A stretch of 64,000 nucleotides of DNA from HXMU1420-13 sp965601825 (GTDB lineage: Bacteria > Bacteroidota > Rhodothermia > Balneolales > Balneolaceae), in contig OZ271839.1 in NCBI GenBank assembly GCA_965601825.1, positions 992,001 through 1,056,000 on the forward strand, written 5' to 3'. Shown one piece after another: positions 9,424 to 16,447 of this stretch. Positions within the stretch are counted from its first letter, which is position 1. Every line of letters starts with the position of its first letter. Position numbers and translations under genes: made by a program. Below the pieces are notes generated by a model. The model worked only from the letters and a program-made list of their open reading frames with translations. It was not told where the DNA came from and made no database searches.

Positions 9424-9918
9424 TTAGTCTTTAGTTGTCACCCAATATCCAGAATTTATTTCGCCAGCTAAATCTGCCCCAAAATTTTCTGCGTCTATTC
9501 TTGTTCCAAAGTTACCTACACGGACTCTGAACCAAACATCACCGGTTAATTCATTCCCGGTTTTTACTACATAAGCATTTGGGTATTCACGGTCAGTCCA
9601 ACCATCAACAAATGCTTGTGCTTTCATTTCTGATCTCCATGCTCCAACTTGAACTACAAAACTGCCTTCTTCAGAGAATGCATATCCACTTGTTGATGAA
9701 GACTCTTCGTCTTCCATCATGCCATCTGCTTCTGCAGTTTCAACAGAATCCTGCATTTGAGCCATCATTTCGGCAACTTTTGCTTGTTCAGCGGCTCTAA
9801 CTGAGTCTTGATAAGCTTGCAGGCGAGCTTGTTTTTCTTCTTCCGATTCTCCACCACACGCTGAAATGGCGAAAATAACTAATACAAGAGCAATGGGGAA
9901 GAGTTGTACGTTCTTCAT
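9424..9918 (-). CDS. SPOR-domain lipoprotein
   Basis: A 164-residue exported protein. The signal peptide ends FAISAC, with Cys21 as likely lipid anchor. An acidic, alanine-rich helical linker (about 25-80) leads to a C-terminal SPOR domain (about 85-160) with FVVQVGAWRSEMKAQAFVDGW and VRVGNFGTRIDAENFG. SPOR domains bind denuded glycan strands at sites of cell division, so a septal cell-wall role is likely. It is a single gene with its own terminator and a promoter-like site at 9965-9996. Confidence 0.88.
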   Translation of the reverse strand: MKNVQLFPIALVLVIFAISACGGESEEEKQARLQAYQDSVRAAEQAKVAEMMAQMQDSVETAEADGMMEDEESSSTSGYAFSEEGSFVVQVGAWRSEMKAQAFVDGWTDREYPNAYVVKTGNELTGDVWFRVRVGNFGTRIDAENFGADLAGEINSGYWVTTKD

Positions 9919-9964
9919 GATTATTAGATGATTTATTTATTATACACCGTTCTTTATAAGTGCC

Positions 9965-9996
9965 TTAACTTACATTATACCATTGTGTTTAACAAA
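9965..9996 (-). promoter_or_regulatory. Bacteroidota-type promoter candidate for SPOR lipoprotein
   Basis: On the minus strand TTTG (9996-9993) is separated by 20 bases from TAAGTTAA (9972-9965), close to the TTTG-N19-20-TAnnTTTG pattern. It lies about 47 bases before the start codon. The -7 match is partial. Confidence 0.4.
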
Positions 9997-10070
9997 TAGG
10001 ATGTGTTTTCGAAATCATGAAAATTTATGGTTTAGAAGGATATTTCAATTAAAAATTAGGTAGATATTAA

Positions 10071-10105
10071 TTGAATTGAAGCTTGAAATCTTAGCTTCAA
10101 TTGAA
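10071..10105. repeat. 13-bp inverted repeat upstream of DUF5686 gene
   Basis: TTGAATTGAAGCT (10071-10083) and AGCTTCAATTGAA (10093-10105) form an inverted repeat with one mismatch and a 9-base spacer. No T-run follows, so it is not an ordinary terminator. It overlaps a possible -7 element (TAGCTTCA, 10092-10099), which would suit an operator. Confidence 0.5.
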
Positions 10106-10161
10106 ACAAAGATGTATTAAAAGAGTAATGATGCCGTTACTATTCAAAGAAAAAAACATTG

Positions 10162-12618
10162 ATGTTTCGAAATTTAGGGTCTCTATTTCTACTGTTCTTC
10201 ATTTGTACTTCCAATCTTAGTGCGCAGCATATCATTAATGGGAAAATTGTTGATTCAAATACTTTAGAACCATTAGCAGCAGCTCATATCATAATTAAAG
10301 GTACTTATAAAGGAACTATTGCTAATGCTGATGGCGAGTTTACTCTAAAAGTAGATTCCTTACCTGCTACTATTGTTGTACGATATCTAGGCTATAAAAC
10401 AAGTGAACAAGAAATTCTTGCTGGTCATGAAGGACCATTAGATTTCTTTTTAGAAGAAGCCTTTCTTGAAATGCAAGAAATCACAGTAACAGGTGAAGAT
10501 CCCGCTATTTCTATCATGAGAGAGGTGATCCAAAGAAAACAAGTTTGGAGAGCGAATTTACAGACATACAGTGTGGATGCATACAGTAGACAACAACTGA
10601 AAACAGATACGAGTATTGTGTCAATAAGTGAATCCATTTCAGAAGCTTTTTGGGATCGGGAGAGAGGTAATAGAGAGGTTTTAAAATCACGAAGACAAAC
10701 GGCAAACATAGAAGGAAGCGATAATTTTGCCGGAGTTAGTTACTTGCCAAATTTTTACGATGATAATTTAGACATAGTAGAATTTGATGTAGTTGGTGTT
10801 ACACATCCTAAGGCACTTAGCTACTATAATTTCGAGTTAGTTGATTTCTCAAAAATCGACGACAAGGTGATTTTTGAAATTAAAGTGACCTCAAAGAGAA
10901 AATTACAACCACTTTTCGAAGGAACTATTTTTGTACAGGATCAGGATTACGCAATGATATCTGTTCGCTTAAAACCGAATGATGTAATTGTATTTCCGCC
11001 ACCCGTACAGGAATTCGATATGTATTACGAACAGCAATTCAGCAACTTTGGTGGAGACTATTGGTTGCCGGTCGATTTTCGAATGGACGGTATCATCGAA
11101 ATTGGAGTTCCCGGTTTGAGATTTCCTCCAATTGGATTTAAGCAGGTTTCAAAACTAAACGACTATAAGGTAAATACTGAACTTCCAGATTCACTCTTTA
11201 ACGATTATGATTGGATTAGTGTTGATTCAACGACCATTAATAAGTCAGATTCATTATTTAAAGCAACTGTTGATGTGATTCCGCTTTCCTCAGTAGAACT
11301 CGAGGCATATGGTTCTCTCGATAGTACAGCAACACTAGAAAAGGCGTTTCGTCCAAAGGGTTTCCTGGTTCGATTTTTAGACTTAGATGATGAGGATGAT
11401 GATCAGGAAAATACCAGAGTTGTGGTTGAAAACAATGCAGATGGCACTCAAACTACAAGAACCGTTTATTCCAATGAACGAGGCCCCATTCGTGAGTTTA
11501 TCAATGATTTAAGTGTTAATGCACGGTTTAATCGTGTGGATGCTGTTTTTGCTGGTTTAGAACATGAAACCAGATATGTAGATCGCAGGTTAAGATCAAG
11601 AGTTAGAGTTGGGTATAGCACAGGATATGAAGAGATGAATTATGGTGCTGATTTAAGTTGGTGGCCACTAAAATCAAGCCGAAGATTAGCTTTAATTGCC
11701 GGTTATGATGCAACAACCGAAACTCGATATAGCTCTGATTTATTTGAGAAAGAGTTTCTAAGCACCATGCCGTTATTTGGGTATACTGATTACTTCGATT
11801 ATTATCGAAAAGAAGGGTTTTTTATTGGAGCAGCATATGCTTTAAGAAGATATGGAGCTAGTTTAAATGCCAGATATCGTTTTGAAAATCATGAAAGTAT
11901 TGATTTTAAAACAAGCTACGATATTATGGGCTCGTCGATGATTCAGAGACTCAATCCACCTATAAATGAAGGAACATTGAGTTCATTAACTCTTTCTTTT
12001 GAGAGCGGAGAAGGAGCAGAAGCTTTGGGCGTAATTGGAGCAGATAATATCAATTTTGAAATTGAACAATCCTTAGAATTAATCGGAAGTGATTGGGATT
12101 TCACCCGATTTAGTATTGATATCTACCGAAGATATTCGACCTTTTATAAGCGCCGGTTTATACCAAATTCATTAGATATTCGACTAAATGCCGGTACTTA
12201 TATTGGAGACTTACCAGTTCAGAGAAATGGAGCTGTCGATGCTTCTTTGGGTTATTTTACACCGTTTGGTGCATTTAAATCCAAAAGATACTCACCTTAT
12301 GAAGGTGCAAGTTATGTTGCACTACATGCCGAACACAATTTTAGATCTACTCCATTTGAGGCTTTGGGAATACCAAATGCTGCAAAAAGTGGAATTAGTT
12401 TAGTGGTTTTTGGTGGTGTAGGAAGAACGTGGTTATCTCAAAATCAGCGAGAGTTTTTCAGATCAGAAATAGGCTTTTTACCTTCTGACACTGGTGATTT
12501 ACACTCAGAAGTTGGCGTATCTTTAAGCAATATTTTTAGTCTATTCAGAATTGATGTTGCTTATAGGTTAGATGAGCCCGGAATTTATCCCGGTATTGCT
12601 TTCTCAAGACTATTCTAG
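10162..12618 (+). CDS. DUF5686 / carboxypeptidase-regulatory-like outer-membrane protein
   Basis: An 818-residue exported protein. A signal peptide ending LSAQH (about residues 1-22) is followed by a carboxypeptidase-regulatory-like beta domain (about 24-108, DSNTLEPLAAAHIIIKGT). The remainder matches the DUF5686 family of Bacteroidota and ends in barrel-like strands and a terminal Phe. It probably sits in the outer membrane, but its substrate is unknown and no TonB box or plug is evident. I prefer ATG 10162 over the TTG one codon upstream. It stands alone, with an inverted repeat 57 bases before the start. Confidence 0.8.
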   Translation: MFRNLGSLFLLFFICTSNLSAQHIINGKIVDSNTLEPLAAAHIIIKGTYKGTIANADGEFTLKVDSLPATIVVRYLGYKTSEQEILAGHEGPLDFFLEEAFLEMQEITVTGEDPAISIMREVIQRKQVWRANLQTYSVDAYSRQQLKTDTSIVSISESISEAFWDRERGNREVLKSRRQTANIEGSDNFAGVSYLPNFYDDNLDIVEFDVVGVTHPKALSYYNFELVDFSKIDDKVIFEIKVTSKRKLQPLFEGTIFVQDQDYAMISVRLKPNDVIVFPPPVQEFDMYYEQQFSNFGGDYWLPVDFRMDGIIEIGVPGLRFPPIGFKQVSKLNDYKVNTELPDSLFNDYDWISVDSTTINKSDSLFKATVDVIPLSSVELEAYGSLDSTATLEKAFRPKGFLVRFLDLDDEDDDQENTRVVVENNADGTQTTRTVYSNERGPIREFINDLSVNARFNRVDAVFAGLEHETRYVDRRLRSRVRVGYSTGYEEMNYGADLSWWPLKSSRRLALIAGYDATTETRYSSDLFEKEFLSTMPLFGYTDYFDYYRKEGFFIGAAYALRRYGASLNARYRFENHESIDFKTSYDIMGSSMIQRLNPPINEGTLSSLTLSFESGEGAEALGVIGADNINFEIEQSLELIGSDWDFTRFSIDIYRRYSTFYKRRFIPNSLDIRLNAGTYIGDLPVQRNGAVDASLGYFTPFGAFKSKRYSPYEGASYVALHAEHNFRSTPFEALGIPNAAKSGISLVVFGGVGRTWLSQNQREFFRSEIGFLPSDTGDLHSEVGVSLSNIFSLFRIDVAYRLDEPGIYPGIAFSRLF

Positions 12619-12684
12619 ATTTTATTGATCTTTAATTCCTGATTTTTCATCCAATAATTGGCACATATTTTAGTTGCTTCAAAT

Positions 12685-12760
12685 CTCATTTTTGGATTGG
12701 TCATTAAGAACGTTTTTATTGATGACCATTGAAATCTTTCAATCCAAAATATGAAATGAG
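12685..12760. repeat. Compound inverted repeat directly before the collar-domain gene
   Basis: Three nested arms pair in order: CTCATTT (12685-12691) with AAATGAG (12754-12760), TTGGATTG (12692-12699) with CAATCCAA (12740-12747), and GGTCAT (12699-12704) with ATGACC (12722-12727). A further perfect hairpin ATTGAAA-TC-TTTCAAT lies at 12728-12743, in competition with the second arm. The element ends 10 bases before the start codon at 12771. It could be a structured 5' leader or a small palindromic element; there is no T-run to make it a terminator. Confidence 0.55.
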
Positions 12761-12770
12761 GTTTTGACTT

Positions 12771-13124
12771 ATGAAAACAGTGACTTTTATCTATTCGGCA
12801 ATTCTAATTATCTCAATGGTTTTCTCTAATTCCATAATTGAATTGGACAATTCTTCTAATATTGAAAACGAAATAAGTACAACAGTTTCCATGGATCCTT
12901 TTTTAGGTCAGGTGGCAATGTTTGCTGGCAATTTTGCACCGAGAGGGTGGGCATTTTGTGATGGTGAACTCTTACTTATAGAAGGAAATCATGCATTATT
13001 CGCAATTATTGGGACAACTTACGGTGGAGATGGCCGAACTACTTTTGCATTACCAAATCTTGAAAGTGAATCAGGTGTTAATTACATAATAGCAATACAA
13101 GGAGTTTTTCCTGCCAGAAACTAG
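12771..13124 (+). CDS. Short exported tail-collar (phage Tail_Collar-like) domain protein
   Basis: A 117-residue protein with an N-terminal hydrophobic signal (about residues 1-20), a short acidic linker and a tail-collar domain from about residue 41. The latter has MDPFLGQVAMFAGNFAPRGW, FCDGELL and IGTTYGGDGRTTFALPNL. It then jumps straight to NYIIAIQGVFPARN, the normal C-terminal end of microcystin-dependent-protein-like collar proteins, which are usually about 170-180 residues. The usual middle section is therefore missing although the frame is intact. Usual members lack a signal peptide. Its role is unknown, and no other phage gene is nearby. Confidence 0.75.
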   Translation: MKTVTFIYSAILIISMVFSNSIIELDNSSNIENEISTTVSMDPFLGQVAMFAGNFAPRGWAFCDGELLLIEGNHALFAIIGTTYGGDGRTTFALPNLESESGVNYIIAIQGVFPARN

Positions 13125-13136
13125 AATAGACTAGAC

Positions 13137-13173
13137 ATAAAAAAACCCTGCATATCACTGATATGCAGGGTTA
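13137..13173 (-). terminator. Terminator between collar gene and OmpA gene
   Basis: A perfect 13-bp stem AACCCTGCATATC / GATATGCAGGGTT (13144-13156 with 13160-13172) with a 3-base loop. On the minus strand it is followed by seven T (A-run 13139-13145), so it mainly ends the OmpA transcript. It could also stop the convergent collar-gene transcript. Confidence 0.9.
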
Positions 13174-13191
13174 AATTCATTTATCCTGTTA

Positions 13192-14097
13192 TTACATCTC
13201 AGGATTGTATTTCAGCGTACTTAGTGGAATTGATTCTGCACGTCTGTTTTTCTCGCAACCATTGTTAGGCTCTTTTTCAGACTCAGAGCACTCAACCGGC
13301 GCCTTACCTAAACCACGAGATTCAATTCTGTCTTCTGAAATTCCGTTGTTAGTATAGAAATCAACAACAGAAGCAGCACGTCTTAAACTCAAACGTAAGT
13401 TATATTGATCACCACCTACATGATCGGTGTAAGCATCAACACGAACACGGAAAGCCGGTGCATTCATTAGAATTTCAACATTATCTGCAAGCGACTGAGC
13501 TGCTGCATCGGTAATGTTAGAACGATCGAAGTTAAAGTTTACAGTTGATAAATCACCAGCAGCAACAAATACTGGATCAGAACCATCGTTTGGATTTGTT
13601 CCCATATCAACTTCCTGTCCATCAGTGAATCCGTCGTCATCAGAGTCGGCATTAGTAGGATCTGTGCTATACATGTTAATTTCATCAACATCAGTTAGAC
13701 CATCGCCATCTGCATCGCCATTGGCATCATTAGGATCAGTGTTATAAGTAATTACTTCGTCATAGTCAGAAAGACCGTCACCATCAGTATCGACATTATT
13801 TGGATCTGTGCCATATGTGTTTACTTCGTCGCCATCAGACAAGCCGTCACCATCAGTGTCAGCATTATTAGGATCAGTTCCTAATTCCAATTCTTCAGCA
13901 TCACTTACACCATCGCCGTCAGTATCAGCATTATTTGGGTCGGTGCCGTTTAGAATTTCTTGTTCGTCAGTTACGCCGTCACCATCAGTATCAACTGGTA
14001 CAACTACAGCAGGTTCACTAGAACCGCAGCCATATTGGGTTAAAACACCCGCTGATAAGAAAAGAGCTAAGAATAGAAGGTGAAAATTACGTTTCAT
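13192..14097 (-). CDS. OmpA-family protein with thrombospondin type 3 repeats
   Basis: A 301-residue envelope protein. The signal peptide ends YGCGSSEP; Cys24 may be lipidated, although the lipobox is weak. Six calcium-binding TSP3 repeats of the form DTDGDGxxDxxE...GTDPNN fill about residues 36-172. An OmpA C-terminal domain (about 185-290), which binds peptidoglycan, carries VNFNFDRSNI, NLRLSLRRAASVVDFY and GLGKAPVE. It probably tethers the outer membrane to the cell wall. A Bacteroidota-type promoter lies at 14150-14180 and a strong terminator follows the gene. Confidence 0.9.
   Translation of the reverse strand: MKRNFHLLFLALFLSAGVLTQYGCGSSEPAVVVPVDTDGDGVTDEQEILNGTDPNNADTDGDGVSDAEELELGTDPNNADTDGDGLSDGDEVNTYGTDPNNVDTDGDGLSDYDEVITYNTDPNDANGDADGDGLTDVDEINMYSTDPTNADSDDDGFTDGQEVDMGTNPNDGSDPVFVAAGDLSTVNFNFDRSNITDAAAQSLADNVEILMNAPAFRVRVDAYTDHVGGDQYNLRLSLRRAASVVDFYTNNGISEDRIESRGLGKAPVECSESEKEPNNGCEKNRRAESIPLSTLKYNPEM
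13600..13995 (-). repeat. Tandem 60-66-base repeats encoding TSP3 units
   Basis: About six diverged direct repeats on the minus strand, each encoding an Asp-rich TSP3 calcium-binding unit inside the OmpA gene. They are coding repeats, with the codon phase kept throughout. Confidence 0.8.
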
Positions 14098-14149
14098 GTT
14101 AGGAATACTCCTATGCTATTTGGTTTTATTGGTTTTTTAATATTGCCCG

Positions 14150-14180
14150 TGAAAATAGTGATACTACACTCTCTATCAAA
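14150..14180 (-). promoter_or_regulatory. Bacteroidota-type promoter of the OmpA/TSP3 gene
   Basis: On the minus strand TTTG (14180-14177), exactly 19 bases, then TATTTTCA (14157-14150), fitting TTTG-N19-TAnnTTTG except for the last two bases. It lies about 53 bases before the start codon. Confidence 0.6.
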
Positions 14181-14240
14181 CAAAAAAAGAAAATCTAGCT
14201 AGGATAAATGTAAAATCACCTTATCTTTAATTTTCTGTTT

Positions 14241-14314
14241 GGGGCTATAGCTCAGCTGGCTAGAGCGTCGCGCTGGCAGCGCGAAGGTCAAGGGTTCGAA
14301 TCCCTTTAGCTCCA
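14241..14314 (+). tRNA. tRNA-Ala (anticodon GGC)
   Basis: A 74-base cloverleaf. The acceptor GGGGCTA pairs with TAGCTCC (one G-U pair), the D arm is GCTC/GAGC, and the anticodon stem TCGCG/CGCGA holds loop CTGGCAG with anticodon GGC. The T arm has TTCGAAT. The discriminator base is A and CCA is not encoded. A -7-like TATCTTTA lies at 14222-14229. Confidence 0.97.
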
Positions 14315-14315
14315 C

Positions 14316-14350
14316 AAAGCCTTCGTTTAATACAAATGAAGGCTTTTTTT
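14316..14350 (+). terminator. Terminator after tRNA-Ala
   Basis: Stem AAAGCCTTC...GAAGGCTTT with a short loop, followed by a run of T (14344-14350), starting two bases after the tRNA. Confidence 0.9.
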
Positions 14351-14424
14351 GTTTGAGTAATTCTAATTGTATGTATCCATTCATCCTTTGATATTGCTTG
14401 AGAATTTAATTTCAGAGGGTAAAT

Positions 14425-15636
14425 ATGAAATATTTCAAAAGATTGGGGGTCATGCTGGTTATAGCATCAGTTTGGCAGGTAGTTCCGAATCTGGAAGCCA
14501 TTGCCCAGGATAATTGTAATTTGGATGGAACTTTTACGCTTGATATTCAACTAGCGCCCATCCTTGAACAAGCTCAGGTACTTGATTTAATATCACTTGG
14601 ATTGGATAATAAAGGCTCAGGCCCTCAGGTGGTTACAGGTACTATGAAAAATGAGACCGATGAATTGTTGGGTAACCTTTATTTCGAAATTAGGATAGAA
14701 GCTCAGCAACGTGGTTTATTAGCTGAGCTAGTACAACAGGCTGCATATCCTTTTACACTTGATCCACAGCAGCTAGTTTATGGTACAAACAATGATATTG
14801 TAGATGAAGCTTTACCTGGAATTGAAGAGACTTTTAGATTTGATGGTGGATTAACTACAGAAGGTGAAGATTTTATTGAAGATTTAGGAGGGTCAACTTC
14901 GCTACCTGCAGATATCTACACTATTTATGTTTCTGTATCACAAGTAACAAATGCATGTGGCCGAGTAGTGCTAGACGAGCAAATCGTACAATTAGGAGGT
15001 TCAGAAACAGGTGCAATTTTAGATGAACTTTCCATTGCTTTGCGCACACCGGGTGCAGATTTAGGGACTAATTTCTCGATTACCAATCCATTTCCACAAA
15101 TGAGTTGGGAAGGTGATGTGAATACAAAATATCGTGTAATTGTAGTCTCAGAAGACGGTGACAGAGACATTCAAACAATGTTCGATGATGCAAAAGGTTC
15201 TTTACCACAAATGGAAGGAGGGAATTTGATTACTCCATTTGAGTTTCTTGATATTCGAGTAGATGGTACAAGTTTACAATATCCTACAGCTGGTGCACAG
15301 GCATTATTAACCGGGAAAACATATTATTGGCAAGTTTCAACAGAGGTAAATCGCACAGGTGATATCGAAGAGATAATCTCAGATATTTGGACCTTCACTT
15401 TGATAGATCCAACCGATGAGACTTCCGCTGCAGCTCAGGAAATTGATGAAGAGACTGTTCAGGCGTTAATTGCACTAATTGGATCCGACCTATTCACTAC
15501 ATTAGCAGAAGATGGATTTGTATTTGAAAGCATTGAGATGGATAATCAAACGTTATCAGGTGTTGTTGGAATCCAAAAATTAGCAGAGATTTTGGAGAAA
15601 ATTAATGACGGGGATTTAATTGTAAATGATAATTAG
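14425..15636 (+). CDS. Exported protein of unknown function, first gene of the FecR/cyclase unit
   Basis: A 403-residue protein I do not recognise. The N-terminus MKYFKRLGVMLVIASVWQV...AIAQ is a signal peptide of about 28 residues. The mature part is mostly beta-strand-like and acidic. Features include LPADIYTIYVSVSQV near 155-175, a segment INPFPQMSWEGD-like with TYYWQVSTEVNR that resembles the Ig-like folds of surface proteins, and a helical acidic C-terminus. A purine-rich site AGAGGG (14414-14419) precedes ATG 14425. It ends 7 bases before the FecR-domain gene, so it belongs to the same transcript and probably works in the periplasm or at the surface with it. Confidence 0.75.
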   Translation: MKYFKRLGVMLVIASVWQVVPNLEAIAQDNCNLDGTFTLDIQLAPILEQAQVLDLISLGLDNKGSGPQVVTGTMKNETDELLGNLYFEIRIEAQQRGLLAELVQQAAYPFTLDPQQLVYGTNNDIVDEALPGIEETFRFDGGLTTEGEDFIEDLGGSTSLPADIYTIYVSVSQVTNACGRVVLDEQIVQLGGSETGAILDELSIALRTPGADLGTNFSITNPFPQMSWEGDVNTKYRVIVVSEDGDRDIQTMFDDAKGSLPQMEGGNLITPFEFLDIRVDGTSLQYPTAGAQALLTGKTYYWQVSTEVNRTGDIEEIISDIWTFTLIDPTDETSAAAQEIDEETVQALIALIGSDLFTTLAEDGFVFESIEMDNQTLSGVVGIQKLAEILEKINDGDLIVNDN

Positions 15637-15643
15637 GTACACC

Positions 15644-16393
15644 ATGAAAAAAATTACATCAATTGCAGTTTCATTGATATTAATTCTGGTGATTGGCTCT
15701 ATGATGGCCAGTGATATCTATGTTCCTGTACAGGTAGATGAGCAAGAAAGACCATTGGCAATAGTTCGAAGGTTTAAGCCTAATGTTGAACTTGCATCGA
15801 TAGATAAAGAGACTATACAATTGAATCTCGCAGATAATATTGGAGAGCAGTTGTTTAATGGGGATACTCTTTCCACAGATCCTCAGGGTTATGCTTTAGT
15901 AATCTTTATGGATAATAGTATTGCAAAAGTGAAGCCTCAATCCCAGTTGATTGTTAAGGGAAATGAACAACCAAATTCTCGTAATACTACCAGAAGGATT
16001 GACCTTGATGAAGGCGAAATATTTCTTGAGGTTGAAGCTCAAGGATCTGGTACATTTGAAGTTTCAACATCAAGATCGCTTGCTTCTGTAAAAGGTACAC
16101 GCTTTGGTTCAACTTCTTTGGGTTATGTTTGGGTAGAAGAAGGACAAGTAGATGTGACTGCAACTAATTCCGGTGAAACTGTTTCGTTGTTTCAGCAAAT
16201 GTATGCCGAGGTTGATGAAACAGGTAACACTATTGATTCAGGAACATTAACGGAAGATGAAATTGATGATCTTCAAGAAGGATATGATGAGTTGGATGAA
16301 GATTTGATCGAAAAGGATTTAATTATTCGATTCCGTGATGCAAATGGACAAATCAGGGAAGTCACAATTAAGGTTTTCGAAAAAGGAAATTAA
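15644..16393 (+). CDS. FecR-domain protein
   Basis: A 249-residue protein with an N-terminal signal or anchor segment (about residues 1-22, MKKITSIAVSLILILVIG). It has a FecR domain (about 55-180) seen in GYALVIFMDNSIAKVKPQSQL, DEGEIFLEVE, FEVSTSRSLASVKGTRFG and VWVEEGQVDV. FecR domains usually pass an envelope signal inward; here there is no FecI sigma factor beside it, only a barrel protein and a cyclase. I prefer ATG 15644 over the ATG at 15626, because it begins a standard signal peptide and avoids overlap with the upstream gene. The C-terminus is strongly acidic (TEDEIDDLQEGYDELDEDL). Confidence 0.85.
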   Translation: MKKITSIAVSLILILVIGSMMASDIYVPVQVDEQERPLAIVRRFKPNVELASIDKETIQLNLADNIGEQLFNGDTLSTDPQGYALVIFMDNSIAKVKPQSQLIVKGNEQPNSRNTTRRIDLDEGEIFLEVEAQGSGTFEVSTSRSLASVKGTRFGSTSLGYVWVEEGQVDVTATNSGETVSLFQQMYAEVDETGNTIDSGTLTEDEIDDLQEGYDELDEDLIEKDLIIRFRDANGQIREVTIKVFEKGN

Positions 16394-16447
16394 TAGTTTT
16401 CTTTAGGTGCTAGGTTCAGCACTGGCTTTTATTCAGTTATAGAAATT

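Noticed and set aside
12771..13124. Prophage remnant suggested by the tail-collar domain
   Set aside because: No other phage gene, integrase or attachment site lies nearby, and the protein carries a signal peptide.
13600..13995. Regular repeats that could suggest a CRISPR array
   Set aside because: Units are diverged, contiguous and keep the codon phase, encoding TSP3 calcium-binding repeats of the OmpA protein.
13514..14083. Two plus-strand ORFs over the OmpA gene
   Set aside because: They are antisense shadows of the TSP3 repeats, rich in Ser/Pro from the repeated Asp/Gly codons.
14199..14384. 61-codon minus-strand ORF
   Set aside because: It runs across tRNA-Ala and its terminator and has no protein features.
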